A stretch of 64,000 nt of DNA from Sphingomonas spermidinifaciens (GTDB taxonomy: Bacteria; Pseudomonadota; Alphaproteobacteria; Sphingomonadales; Sphingomonadaceae): positions 1,860,001 to 1,924,000 of the forward strand of contig NZ_NWMW01000001.1 in assembly GCF_002351485.1 (NCBI RefSeq). Reading direction: 5' to 3'. Position numbers and translations under genes: made by a program. The notes under the pieces were generated by a model. The model worked only from the letters and a program-made list of their open reading frames with translations, was not told the origin of the DNA and ran no database searches. Below are positions 1 through 11,051 of the stretch, piece by piece (the first letter of the stretch is position 1; each line of letters starts with the position of its first letter).

Positions 1-488
1 GTGATCTCCTGCACGCTCGCCGCATCGGGATCCTCGGCGATGGCGGGGTCGACGAAATAGACAACCGGCATGCGCACTTCCTCGCCGGGCTTCAGCGTCT
101 GCTCGGAAAAGCAGAAGCACTGGATCTTGTTGAAATACTTGCCCGCCTGATCGGGCGTGACGTTAAAGGTCGCGGTGCCGGTGACGGGCTTGTCGCTGAG
201 GTTCTTCGCGGTGAAGAACGCCATCTTGCGTGCGCCGAGCGCCGCTCGCTCGCTCCGCTGTTCGGGCGCGAACCGCCATGGCATGTCCTTGGACACGTTG
301 CTGTCGAATGCCACGGTGACGATCTTGCCTTGCACCGCGCCGGGAGCGGCATCCGCCTTTTGCGTCGTGCCATTGAAGCCGGTGACCTGACAGAAGACGC
401 GGTAAAGCGGCACGCTGGCAAAGCCGAGGCCGGTCATGCTGGCGACGCCGATCACGGCGAGCAGGGCGGTGCGGGCGTTGCGATCCAT
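1..488 (-). CDS. ctaG: Cytochrome c oxidase assembly protein CtaG/Cox11 (partial, C-terminus beyond window)
   Basis: Copper chaperone of the Cox11 family, which delivers Cu to the CuB site of oxidase subunit I on the periplasmic side of the inner membrane. The N-terminus reads MDRNARTALLAVIGVASM, a single membrane anchor. The copper-ligand motif CFCF follows near residue 122 and is followed by a typical ...MPVVYFVDP beta strand. The ATG at 488 is chosen because the 41-residue gene upstream ends at 490. It is last in the ctaC-ctaD-ctaB-orf-ctaG order. The stop codon lies outside the window, so the C-terminal end is missing only because of the window boundary. Confidence 0.93.
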   Translation of the reverse strand, partial: MDRNARTALLAVIGVASMTGLGFASVPLYRVFCQVTGFNGTTQKADAAPGAVQGKIVTVAFDSNVSKDMPWRFAPEQRSERAALGARKMAFFTAKNLSDKPVTGTATFNVTPDQAGKYFNKIQCFCFSEQTLKPGEEVRMPVVYFVDPAIAEDPDAASVQEI

Positions 489-489
489 T

Positions 490-615
490 TCAGTGCGTCA
501 TCTTGACGATGCTGATGGCGAAGACGAGCAGCACGAACGCGCCGAGCAGCAGCGCCATGACCTTCGCCCGGCCGCCCTGCCGCGCGCGGATCACCCGTTC
601 CTCCTCCGGGCTCAT
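490..615 (-). CDS. 41-aa single-pass membrane protein of the cox operon (CoxF-like position)
   Basis: A 41-residue protein with a charged N-terminus ([18 protein letters not shown]) and one hydrophobic helix (about residues 19-36). Its ATG overlaps the ctaB stop in an ATGA junction and it ends 1 nt before ctaG starts, so it is tightly embedded in the operon. Small proteins at this exact place between ctaB and ctaG occur in many alphaproteobacterial oxidase operons and are sometimes called CoxF. A role in oxidase assembly or as a small accessory subunit is inferred from position only; no catalytic or metal motif is visible. Confidence 0.75.
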   Translation of the reverse strand: MSPEEERVIRARQGGRAKVMALLLGAFVLLVFAISIVKMTH

Positions 616-1520
616 GCCAGCACCCAGCGATCGGCGACCAGCGCGCCGAACAGGATGAAGAGATAGAGAATCGAATATTTGAATAGCTGCTTCTCGGGCT
701 TCATGCCCTCGTCGCTGGTGCGGAAGGTGACGACTGCGGCCATCGCGGCGAAGATCGCCGTGGTCGCGACCGCGACGCTGCCATAGATCCACCCGGTCAG
801 CGCCAGCGGCCAGGGCGCGATCGCCGCCACCGCCATCGGCACGGTGTAGAGCCCGATCTGATGGCGCGTTACCCGCTCACCCGCGACCACCGGCAGCATC
901 GGCACGCCGGCATTGCCGTAATCGGTCTGCACGAACAGCGCGAGCGCCCAGAAATGCGGCGGCGTCCAGAGGAAGATCAGCGCGAAGAGGAGGACAGGAA
1001 GGAGCGTCACGTCGCCCGTCGCCGCGGCCCAGCCGATCATCGGCGGGAACGCGCCCGCCGCGCCGCCGATGACGATGTTCTGCGGCGTCCGGCGCTTGAG
1101 CCAGACGGTATAGACCATGACGTAGAAGAGGATCGAGACGAGCAGGATCGCCGCCGCCACCCAGTTGGTCGCCAGCCCCATCAGCACGACCGAAAAGCCG
1201 CCGAGGCCGACGCCGAAATGCAGCGCCGACTCGCGCGCCATCCGGCCTGCGGGCAACGGACGGGCGCGCGTCCGCTTCATCAGCGCATCGATGTCCGATT
1301 CGTACCACTGGTTGAGCGCGCCTGCCGCGCCCGCCGCCATCGCGATGCAAAGGATCGCGGTGAAGCCGATCACCGGATGCACGCTGACCGGCGCCGCAAG
1401 CAGCCCGCACAGTCCGGTGAAGACGACGAGCGTCAGCACGCGCGGCTTGGTCAGCGCGACAAAATCGCGCCAGTCGGCGACCGGCGGCGCGGCCGACAGG
1501 GGCGTGACGGTGGGGGTCAT
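612..1520 (-). CDS. ctaB: Protoheme IX farnesyltransferase (heme O synthase)
   Basis: 302-aa polytopic prenyltransferase of the UbiA superfamily. It transfers a farnesyl group to heme B, giving heme O, the precursor of heme A in the oxidase next to it. The prenyl-diphosphate/Mg motif is seen as [15 protein letters not shown] (about residues 80-95), and the second conserved region as [11 protein letters not shown]. The ATG at 1520 gives an N-terminus starting [10 protein letters not shown], followed by the family's conserved ...[11 protein letters not shown]; an upstream in-frame ATG at 1589 would add 23 unconserved residues. It is separated from ctaD by 202 bp that hold a strong hairpin, and overlaps the next small gene by ATGA. 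Confidence 0.96.
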   Translation of the reverse strand: MTPTVTPLSAAPPVADWRDFVALTKPRVLTLVVFTGLCGLLAAPVSVHPVIGFTAILCIAMAAGAAGALNQWYESDIDALMKRTRARPLPAGRMARESALHFGVGLGGFSVVLMGLATNWVAAAILLVSILFYVMVYTVWLKRRTPQNIVIGGAAGAFPPMIGWAAATGDVTLLPVLLFALIFLWTPPHFWALALFVQTDYGNAGVPMLPVVAGERVTRHQIGLYTVPMAVAAIAPWPLALTGWIYGSVAVATTAIFAAMAAVVTFRTSDEGMKPEKQLFKYSILYLFILFGALVADRWVLA

Positions 1521-1667
1521 GGGCGCTTCCCATAACGTCAAGTAGCGCGAGGGGGAAGAGACGTGGGTTAGCGACCTGTCACCATACACAGGTCCGTCGT
1601 CCCGGCACGGGTACTGCCGCGATCCTGGTACGCCGCCTTGCCTACCCGATCCCCTCGCTGCGAACGA

Positions 1668-1697
1668 AAGCGGGCGGCCCCTTCGGACCGCCCGCTT
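1668..1697 (-). terminator. Hairpin between ctaD and ctaB
   Basis: A perfect 10-bp GC-rich inverted repeat (arms 1668-1677 and 1688-1697, 10-nt loop that can add two more C-G pairs around a TTC core) lies 25 bp past the ctaD stop. There is only a weak T-rich stretch after it on the minus strand (tcgttcg), so it is a leaky terminator or an mRNA-stabilising hairpin that would lower expression of ctaB and ctaG relative to the subunits. The rest of the 1521-1722 gap shows nothing else. Confidence 0.5.
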
Positions 1698-1722
1698 CGA
1701 TGATCGGTCGCTGATCTTCCGA

Positions 1723-4598
<2,876 letters not shown>

Positions 4599-4678
4599 CG
4601 TCTCAGGTCATCCCACATGCTTGTCGACGGGCGCGGCGCGCGCGCCCAAACGCCCGGCGAAGGACGCTTCTTTTCGGG

Positions 4679-4707
4679 CCTATACGCAGGCTTTCCGTCA
4701 GCCTCAA
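4679..4707 (-). promoter_or_regulatory. Candidate sigma70 promoter of the ctaC operon
   Basis: On the minus strand TTGAGG (4707-4702) and TATAGG (4684-4679) are separated by exactly 17 bp. Each hexamer matches the consensus at 4 of 6 positions. Transcription would start near 4672, leaving a leader of about 74 nt before ctaC. The divergent pyrE start is at 4788, so the element lies in the shared intergenic region. Confidence 0.45.
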
Positions 4708-4787
4708 GCGCCGCTGCACCCCTTCTTTGGACCAAGGTCAAAGCGCCGTGTTGCCGCCGCGCGCCGCGCGTCTTAATCAGCCGGTCG

Positions 4788-5372
4788 ATGACTGACGACG
4801 AGATCCTTGCCGAGTTTCGGGCCGCCGACGCGCTGCTGGAGGGGCATTTCATCCTCTCCTCGGGGCTGCGCAGCCCGCGCTACCTCCAATGCGCGCGGGT
4901 GCTGATGGACCCGCGGCGGGGGGCCCGGCTGGCCGAGGCGCTGGTTGGGCGCCTGCCCGCCGAGCTTCGCGAGTCGATCGAGGCAGTCGTGTCGCCGGCA
5001 ATGGGCGGGGTGATCGCGGGGCACGAGATGGGCCGCGCACTGGGCGTGCCGGCGATGTTCCTTGAGCGGCCGGAGGGGGTGTTCGAACTCCGCCGCGGCT
5101 TTCGCCTCGCCCCCGGCACGCGCGTGCTGATGATGGAGGATGTCGTCACCACCGGGCTGTCGAGCCGCGAAGCGATCGCCGCGATCGGCCGTGCCGGCGG
5201 TCAGGTGGTTGCGGCGGCCAGCCTGGTGGACCGCTCGGGCGGCACGGCCGAACTGGGCGTCCCCTTCCACCCGCTGATCCGGATCGACGTGCCCACCTAC
5301 ACCGCCGACGCGCTCCCGCCCGAGCTCGCGGCGATCCCCGCGATCAAGCCCGGGAGCCGGGCGGCGGCATGA
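4788..5372 (+). CDS. pyrE: Orotate phosphoribosyltransferase
   Basis: 194-aa cytosolic enzyme of pyrimidine synthesis that makes OMP from orotate and PRPP. The PRPP-binding loop reads [14 protein letters not shown] (about residues 112-125), and the N-terminal substrate region is [16 protein letters not shown]. The ATG at 4788 gives [10 protein letters not shown], the normal family start; the frame is open far upstream but only through the antisense of ctaC. It is the first gene of a run in which each gene overlaps the next (pyrE, relic, pdxJ, acpS, lepB, maiA). Confidence 0.95.
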   Translation: MTDDEILAEFRAADALLEGHFILSSGLRSPRYLQCARVLMDPRRGARLAEALVGRLPAELRESIEAVVSPAMGGVIAGHEMGRALGVPAMFLERPEGVFELRRGFRLAPGTRVLMMEDVVTTGLSSREAIAAIGRAGGQVVAAASLVDRSGGTAELGVPFHPLIRIDVPTYTADALPPELAAIPAIKPGSRAAA

Positions 5373-5707
5373 GCGTCGCGCTCGCCCTCGCCGCATCGGC
5401 GCTGGCCGCGCAGGCGGGACCGGCCGCGGTCGTGGCCCGCGCCGGGATCGGGACCGACGCCGACGTGCTGGTCGCCCGCTACCTTCCCGATTTCAAGAGT
5501 GCGAACGCCGGCACCGTCACCATCCGCCAGCTGCTGCGCCACCAGTCGGGGCTGCCCAATCCCGACGATACCGCCGCCGATCCCGAGGCGACGCCCGCCT
5601 ATTACACCGCCGCATACAAGGGCAGCCGCGATCCGCTGACCGGCTATTGCGCGGGGCAGGGCAAGGGCTTCTCCCACGACCTTCTCCCAGCGGCAGCCTG
5701 TCCATGA
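5369..5707 (+). pseudogene. Remnant of a secreted serine hydrolase (class C beta-lactamase-like), internally and C-terminally deleted
   Basis: The 112-codon frame begins with a signal-peptide-like segment ([17 protein letters not shown]) and contains [18 protein letters not shown], the diagnostic LLxHxSGL stretch that follows the nucleophile region in beta-lactamase-like serine hydrolases. Family members are normally 350-450 residues. Here only about 20 residues separate the signal peptide from the region before that motif, so the SxxK catalytic block is gone, and the frame ends about 60 residues later without the YxN or later motifs. Start and stop overlap pyrE and pdxJ by ATGA, so the shell is still coupled to its neighbours. 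I infer two in-frame or near in-frame deletions in a formerly intact gene. Confidence 0.7.
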
Positions 5708-6432
5708 CAAGCGACCTTCGCCTCGGCGTGAACATCGACCATGTCGCGACCGTCCGGAATGCGCGGGGGTCGGGCTATCCCGACCCCGTTCGCGCGGCGC
5801 TGCTCGCCGCCGAGGCGGGGGCGGACGGCATCACCGCGCATCTGCGCGAGGACCGGCGGCACATCACCGACGACGACATTGCCCGGCTGGCGGAGGGGCT
5901 GACGATTCCCCTCAACCTCGAAATGGCGGCGACCGAGGAGATGCTGGGCATCGCGCTTCGCCACCGCCCCCACGCTGCCTGCATCGTGCCAGAGCGGCGC
6001 GAGGAGCGGACGACCGAGGGCGGGCTGGATGCCGCGGGCCATCTCAACCACCTGGCGCCGATGGTGAGCGAGCTCACCGCCGCCAACATCCGCGTCTCGC
6101 TCTTCATCGAACCCGACCCGCGCCAGATCGAAGCGGCGGTGCGCCTAAAGGCGCCCGTCGTCGAGCTCCACACCGGCCGCTATTGCGAACTCACGGGCGA
6201 GGCGCAGGTGGCGGAACTCCGCCGCATCGCCGACGCCGCGGCGCTCGCCGCCAAGAACGGGATCGAGGTGCATGCCGGCCACGGTCTGACCTTCGACAAT
6301 GTCGTCCCGATCGCCGCGATCCCGCAGCTGCGCGAACTCAACATCGGCCATTTCCTGATCGGCGAGGCGATCTTCGACGGGCTGGGACCCGTGGTGCGGC
6401 GGATGCGCGCGCTCATGGACGAGGCACGGTGA
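5704..6432 (+). CDS. pdxJ: Pyridoxine 5'-phosphate synthase
   Basis: 242-aa TIM-barrel enzyme that condenses 3-amino-1-hydroxyacetone phosphate with deoxyxylulose 5-phosphate in the DXP-dependent vitamin B6 route. Typical motifs are [16 protein letters not shown] at the N-terminus, HLREDRRHI (about residues 46-54), CIVPERREE and the phosphate-binding end [11 protein letters not shown]. The ATG at 5704 is chosen because it starts [10 protein letters not shown] and overlaps the preceding relic's stop in ATGA; an upstream ATG at 5647 would add residues from the relic's other frame. Followed directly by acpS, as in most proteobacteria. Confidence 0.97.
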   Translation: MTSDLRLGVNIDHVATVRNARGSGYPDPVRAALLAAEAGADGITAHLREDRRHITDDDIARLAEGLTIPLNLEMAATEEMLGIALRHRPHAACIVPERREERTTEGGLDAAGHLNHLAPMVSELTAANIRVSLFIEPDPRQIEAAVRLKAPVVELHTGRYCELTGEAQVAELRRIADAAALAAKNGIEVHAGHGLTFDNVVPIAAIPQLRELNIGHFLIGEAIFDGLGPVVRRMRALMDEAR

Positions 6433-6842
6433 TCATCGGCCTCGGCTCCGACCTCTGCAACATCGAGCGCATCCAGTCTTCCCTCGACCGGTTTGGGCAG
6501 CGCTTCCTGGATCGCGTGTTCACCGAACGGGAACAGGCAAAGGCCGCGCGCCGGCCCTTCACCCGCGCCGGCACCCTCGCCAAGCGATTCGCCGCCAAGG
6601 AGGCGTTCTCGAAGGCCGTCGGCACCGGGTTCAAGGCCGGCGTGTTCATGCGCGACATCGGCGTGGTGAACGCCCCCAGCGGCGCGCCGACGCTCGCGTT
6701 GACCGGAGGTGCAAAGGCGAGGCTTGACGCCCTGACGCCCGAGGGCCACTTCGCCCGCGTGCATCTGACGCTGACCGACGATCATCCCTGGGCACAGGCG
6801 TTCGTCGTGATCGAAGCGGTGCCGATGGAGATGAAGGCCTGA
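6429..6842 (+). CDS. acpS: Holo-[acyl-carrier-protein] synthase
   Basis: 137-aa phosphopantetheinyl transferase that converts apo-ACP to holo-ACP using CoA. The two conserved blocks are visible: [14 protein letters not shown] at the N-terminus with the Mg-binding Asp, and [15 protein letters not shown] (about residues 53-67) with the Lys-Glu pair. The start is GTG at 6429, in a GTGA overlap with the pdxJ stop; there is no ATG in frame before the conserved region. The pdxJ-acpS-lepB order is a widely kept synteny. Confidence 0.96.
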   Translation: MIIGLGSDLCNIERIQSSLDRFGQRFLDRVFTEREQAKAARRPFTRAGTLAKRFAAKEAFSKAVGTGFKAGVFMRDIGVVNAPSGAPTLALTGGAKARLDALTPEGHFARVHLTLTDDHPWAQAFVVIEAVPMEMKA

Positions 6843-7714
6843 TGGCATCCGACGATCTGGCGTTGAACAACAACGAGGCGCTGCCCGCCGCGCCCACCAA
6901 GAAAAAGGATGGAGGCTGGCTCGCCGAGCTGCGCAGCATCGCGGTGCTCATCCTCGTCGTGCTCGGCTTCCACAGCTTCGTGGCCAAGCCCTTCTACATC
7001 CCGTCCGAATCGATGATGCCGGGGCTGCTGGTGGGCGACCGGCTGGTGGTGACGAAGTATCCGTACGGCTATTCGTTCATCTCGCCGACCTTCCACCTTC
7101 TCCCGCCGATCGCCGGGCGGCTGTTCGGCCGGCTGCCGACGCGCGGCGACGTCGTGATCGTCACACCGCCGGGGTCGCGAACCGATTACATCAAGCGCGT
7201 CATCGGCCTGCCCGGCGACACGATCGAGATGCGCGGCGGCCAGCTGTTCATCAACGACACCGCGGTGGCGCGCCGGTCGATGGGCGAGCGGCTGATCCCC
7301 GTCGATGCCAACACGCGCTGCGACCCCGACCATTATCCCGGCGCGCTGGTCCGCGGCGACGACGGCAAGCCCTATTGCCGAATCGCCATCTGGCGCGAGA
7401 CGCTGCCCGGCGGCGCGAGCTACGACACCGCCGACATCGAATACAGCTACGGCGACGCCTATGGCCCGGTGACGGTGCCCGAGGGGCATGTGTTCCTGAT
7501 GGGCGACAATCGCGACAATTCGGCCGACAGCCGCTTCCCGCTCGACCAGGGCGGGCTGGGCGGGCCGGTGCCGTGGGAGAATATCGGCGGCCGCGCCGAG
7601 TTCATCACCTTCTCGCTCGACGGAACGGCCAGCTGGAACCCGCTGAGCTGGTGGGGATCGCTGCGGCCGGGCCGGACCGGCCTGTCGCTTCATCCCGAAC
7701 GGCCGGCGTCGTGA
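6842..7714 (+). CDS. lepB: Signal peptidase I
   Basis: 290-aa membrane-bound Ser/Lys-dyad peptidase that removes signal peptides from exported proteins. One N-terminal membrane helix (about residues 32-45) precedes the catalytic Ser57 in PSESMMPG; the general base Lys is K118 in TDYIKRVIGLPGD; the late family block GDNRDNSADSR is also present. It overlaps the acpS stop by 1 nt. It is the housekeeping peptidase for the many exported proteins in this window. Confidence 0.97.
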   Translation: MASDDLALNNNEALPAAPTKKKDGGWLAELRSIAVLILVVLGFHSFVAKPFYIPSESMMPGLLVGDRLVVTKYPYGYSFISPTFHLLPPIAGRLFGRLPTRGDVVIVTPPGSRTDYIKRVIGLPGDTIEMRGGQLFINDTAVARRSMGERLIPVDANTRCDPDHYPGALVRGDDGKPYCRIAIWRETLPGGASYDTADIEYSYGDAYGPVTVPEGHVFLMGDNRDNSADSRFPLDQGGLGGPVPWENIGGRAEFITFSLDGTASWNPLSWWGSLRPGRTGLSLHPERPAS

Positions 7715-8340
7715 GCGGCTACGTCCTCCACGACTATTACCGCTCCTCGGCGAGCTACCGCGTCCGCATCGCGCTCAATCTGAAGGGCGTGGACTATAGG
7801 CGCCACGACGTTTCGCTGCTCGACGGGTCGCAGCGCAGCCCCGAGCATCTCGCCCGCAGCGCGCAGGGATTCGTTCCCGTGCTCGAGCTGCCGGGCGGAC
7901 GGATGCTGACGCAGAGTCTCGCGATCATCGACTGGCTCGACGCCGCGCACCCCGAGCTGCGGCTGACCCCCGCCGACCCGCTCCTCCGCGCCGACGGGAT
8001 GGCGCGCGCGCTGATGATCGCGTGCGATATTCACCCGCTCAACAATCTGCGCGTGCTCAAGCGGCTCAAGTACCAGTTCGACGCTGACGACGAAGGCCGC
8101 AACGACTGGTATCGGCACTGGGTGGCCGAGGGGCTTGCCCCGCTCGAGGCAATGGCAGGCAACGGCCGGTTTCTCGGCGGCGACGCGCCCGACGTGTCGG
8201 ACGTCTGCCTCGTGCCGCAGCTGTTCAATGCGCGCCGCTTCGACCTCGACCTTTCGCCCTATCCGCGGCTGACGTCGATCGAGGCGGCGATGCTGGCGAT
8301 CCCCGCGGTCAGCGCCGCGCACCCCGACGCCGTCGCATGA
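7711..8340 (+). CDS. maiA: Maleylacetoacetate isomerase / zeta-class glutathione S-transferase
   Basis: 209-aa GST-fold protein. The zeta-class active-site motif is present as SSASYRVRIALNLKG (about residues 11-25; the family usual is SSCS-RVRIAL), and LTQSLAIIDWLD is the glutathione gamma-glutamyl contact. The known family reaction is cis-trans isomerisation of maleylacetoacetate in tyrosine breakdown. The start is GTG at 7711, overlapping the lepB stop in GTGA. No other tyrosine catabolic gene is near, so its substrate here is not certain. It converges with the next gene and overlaps its 3' end by 32 bp. Confidence 0.85.
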   Translation: MSGYVLHDYYRSSASYRVRIALNLKGVDYRRHDVSLLDGSQRSPEHLARSAQGFVPVLELPGGRMLTQSLAIIDWLDAAHPELRLTPADPLLRADGMARALMIACDIHPLNNLRVLKRLKYQFDADDEGRNDWYRHWVAEGLAPLEAMAGNGRFLGGDAPDVSDVCLVPQLFNARRFDLDLSPYPRLTSIEAAMLAIPAVSAAHPDAVA

Positions 8341-9400
8341 CGAGGTCGTCGAACAGCGCCAGATAATCGCCCGCCGGATCGCCTGCCGCGCGAACGGGAG
8401 CAGGACGCACCGCGCCCGGGGCCAGCCACTGGTTCAGCGCCGCGACCAGCGCCGCCGCATCGTCCCGCGCGACGATCGTTCCCTTGGCCGGCGAATCGAT
8501 GAGCTCGGGGATCGCGACGCTCGAGTCGCTCGAGACGACGGGCGTTCCCTCGCCCAGCGCCTCGCGCAGCACGCCCGGCACCCCCTCGTGGTCGGAAGTG
8601 AGCGCCACCACCGCCGCGGCGGCCATCGCCGGCAGCGGATCGGCGGCGTGCCCGGGCAGAAGCACGCGCCCGGCGACACCCAGCGCCGCGGCCTGCGCCA
8701 TCAGTGCGGCGCGCTCGCCCCCCTCGCCCAGGATCGCCAGCGTCACGTCGGGCGGCAGGTGCGGTACCGCCGCCACCAGCCGATCCCAGCGCTTCTGCGG
8801 CACCAGGCGACCGACGCCGAGCACGAAGCGCCCCGGCGGCAGCGCAACCGGCCAAGCGTCCGTCCGACGACGCGCCGGCGGGTTGGCGATGACGCTGATC
8901 CGATCGGCCGGCATCCGCATCACCCTGTGCGCTTCGGCCGCCGAGGCGGGTGACATCGCGACCAGATGGTCGAGAAATGCCGCATGCAGCCTCAGCCAGC
9001 GGCGATAGCCGAGATCGGTGAGGCCCCGATGCGTCCCCTCCAGCGCGTTCGACAGCTTGGCAATAATCGGCGCGCGAGCGAACGGACGCATCAGCGCGGC
9101 GACGCCGGTATAATGGTTGCCCGGGCATAAGATGAGGTCGGGCCGAAGCGCCCGCACCTGCCCGTTCGCAGCGCGGACGAGCGCGCCATAGCCGCCCCCG
9201 CCGCCATGAACCACCGTCACGCCCGGCGAAAGCTCGGCCGAAAGCGGCCCGCTCGCGTCGCCGATCACCAGCGTCACCCGCCGGCCCCGCGCCGTCCATT
9301 CGCCCGCCAGCCGCAGCAGCACGCGCTCGACCCCGCCGCCCTTCAGCGTCTGCGCGAACGAGAGGATGTGCCCCGCGGGCGCGGGGGATGGAATGGTCAT
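8309..9400 (-). CDS. Glycosyltransferase, GT4/GT1 family
   Basis: 363-aa GT-B fold transferase. The N-terminal acceptor domain has the Gly-rich start HILSFAQTLKGGGVERVLLRL, typical of enzymes with a GGxE loop. The C-terminal nucleotide-sugar domain has VLGVGRLVPQKRWDRLV and the EX7E motif in HEGVPGVLREALGEGTPVV. The ATG at 9400 is preferred over one at 9442, since it leaves the normal short lead before the first strand. Donor and acceptor cannot be told. It stands opposite the envelope operon at 9545 with 144 bp between them. Confidence 0.85.
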   Translation of the reverse strand: MTIPSPAPAGHILSFAQTLKGGGVERVLLRLAGEWTARGRRVTLVIGDASGPLSAELSPGVTVVHGGGGGYGALVRAANGQVRALRPDLILCPGNHYTGVAALMRPFARAPIIAKLSNALEGTHRGLTDLGYRRWLRLHAAFLDHLVAMSPASAAEAHRVMRMPADRISVIANPPARRRTDAWPVALPPGRFVLGVGRLVPQKRWDRLVAAVPHLPPDVTLAILGEGGERAALMAQAAALGVAGRVLLPGHAADPLPAMAAAAVVALTSDHEGVPGVLREALGEGTPVVSSDSSVAIPELIDSPAKGTIVARDDAAALVAALNQWLAPGAVRPAPVRAAGDPAGDYLALFDDLVMRRRRGARR

Positions 9401-9544
9401 GGGCTTGCCTTGTGCCCTGCAAAAGCCCAAATCGTCGCGCAATGGAACCGCAATCCGCCGCTAGGGAGCGGGGAGAAGCGGCCGACTGGGGGCCAGTGCG
9501 GACGTGCGCCGGTAGCCGCGGCGCACGCCTTTTCGTGTGAAGTC

Positions 9545-10513
9545 ATGGCCCTGAACGGAACGATCGACCCCGTGAAGCAACCCGAAATTGGCGTCTATCC
9601 GGCGGCGACGCCGCCCGGCATTGCGGTGCCCGAGATCGAGGCGCTTGAACCGATTCGGCAGATCCGTTCGCGCTGGCCGGCGATCCTCGGCGCGCTGCTC
9701 AGCGTCGCGATGGTCGTCGGTCTCGGGATCGAGCTGTTCGGCGAGGGGCTGCTCGCGCTCGAACGCTCGGTGCCGACGCATCCCGGTTTCTACCTCTGCT
9801 TCCTCCTCCTCTACATGTCACCCCCAACCTTCGACTATGTCATTTTCCGGCGGCTGTGGCGCATACCGCTGTCGGGCCTGATCGCGCTCCACAAGAAGCG
9901 GATCGCGAACGAGGTGGTGTTCGGCTATTCGGGCGAGGCCTTCTTCTACGCCTGGGCACGGCAGCGGATGAAGATGGTCGCCGCTCCCTTCGGCGCGGTC
10001 AAGGACGTGTCGATCCTGTCGGCGATCGCCGGAAACGCGATCACGCTCGGCATGATTGTCGTCGCACTGCCCTTCGCCTCGGGCCTGCTTACCCCGGACC
10101 AGTTTCGCACCCTCGCCTGGTCCACCGTTGTCATCATCGGCATGTCGCTGCCGTTCCTTCTCTTCTCGCGCCGCGTCTTCTCGCTCGAGAAGCGCGACCT
10201 GTGGTGGGTGTTTGGCATCCATTGCGTCCGCCTCCTCTGCGGCTCGACCCTCATCGCCCTCGCCTGGCATTTCGCGATGCCCGAGGTGTCGATCGGCATG
10301 TGGCTGTTCCTCGCCGCCGGGCGGCTGCTGGTGTCGCGCCTGCCGCTGGTGCCCAGCAAAGACCTTCTTTTCGCCAATTTCGCGATCATACTGATCGGCC
10401 AGGGGGAGGCGCTTTCGGAACTGGTGGCACTGACGGCGGCGTTCACGCTGCTGATGCACGTCGTTCTGATCGTCGTCTTCGGCCTCATTGCCGTGACGAG
10501 GAAAGATCGATGA
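9545..10513 (+). CDS. Polytopic inner-membrane protein, unknown function (flippase-like?)
   Basis: 322-aa protein with about seven or eight hydrophobic helices after a soluble 40-residue lead. I do not recognise a named family with certainty. The stretch ANEVVFGYSGEAFFYAWARQR (from about residue 120), between helices 2 and 3, holds a charged conserved-looking loop reminiscent in placement, not identity, of the LPGRxGExxR region in flippase-like/LPG-synthase membrane domains. It overlaps the next gene by ATGA, and a GT4 gene follows, so an operon acting on a lipid-linked saccharide or envelope lipid is inferred. Confidence 0.7.
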   Translation: MALNGTIDPVKQPEIGVYPAATPPGIAVPEIEALEPIRQIRSRWPAILGALLSVAMVVGLGIELFGEGLLALERSVPTHPGFYLCFLLLYMSPPTFDYVIFRRLWRIPLSGLIALHKKRIANEVVFGYSGEAFFYAWARQRMKMVAAPFGAVKDVSILSAIAGNAITLGMIVVALPFASGLLTPDQFRTLAWSTVVIIGMSLPFLLFSRRVFSLEKRDLWWVFGIHCVRLLCGSTLIALAWHFAMPEVSIGMWLFLAAGRLLVSRLPLVPSKDLLFANFAIILIGQGEALSELVALTAAFTLLMHVVLIVVFGLIAVTRKDR

Positions 10514-11040
10514 AGTCCATGTCCACCCTGCCGGCGCTCGCGCTGGCCGTCGCCGCCTTCACCGCGCCTGCGGGCGCGCAGGCCGACATGCTGGGCAGCG
10601 ACCGCGCCGCGTGCCTCGGCGGCGGCGGCCCCGCCATCCGCGTCAACGTCCTCGGCCTGAAGGACCGGAGCGGCCGGCTGAAGCTCGAGCTTTATCCCGC
10701 CAATGAGGAGGATTTCCTCAAGGACGACCGCGACCTCATCAAGGAGGGGAAGTTCTTCCGCCGCGTCTGGGCCGACACGCCCGCCGACGGCCAGGTGGCA
10801 ATGTGCATCAAGGCGCCGCGGCCGGGCCGCTATGCCCTGCTCTTCACCCACGACCGCGACGGCCGAAACAAGTTCGACTTCTGGAAGGACGGCGCGGGCT
10901 TTCCGAGCAACAAGCGCCTTGGCCGCAGCCGCCCCAAGCTTGTGCAGGCGGTGATCGAGGTGGGCGCGGGCGTGACCACCACCAACGTCCGCGCGCAGTA
11001 TCTGCGCGGTCTCGGCGGCTTCGGCCCGGTTGGCGGCTGA
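10510..11040 (+). CDS. Exported DUF2141 protein
   Basis: 176-aa protein with a signal peptide (MKSMSTLPALALAVAAFTAPAGAQA). The mature part carries DUF2141 features: an N-terminal strand region IRVNVLGLKDRSGRLKLELY, then CIKAPRPGRYALLFTHDRDG with the typical PGxYA and HDxDGN-like loop, and FDFWKDGAGFPSN. The biochemical role of DUF2141 is unknown. It sits between the polytopic protein (ATGA overlap) and a GT4 gene 11 bp downstream. A second DUF2141 gene is at 63227-63649. Confidence 0.85.
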   Translation: MKSMSTLPALALAVAAFTAPAGAQADMLGSDRAACLGGGGPAIRVNVLGLKDRSGRLKLELYPANEEDFLKDDRDLIKEGKFFRRVWADTPADGQVAMCIKAPRPGRYALLFTHDRDGRNKFDFWKDGAGFPSNKRLGRSRPKLVQAVIEVGAGVTTTNVRAQYLRGLGGFGPVGG

Positions 11041-11051
11041 GCAGCACGGCC

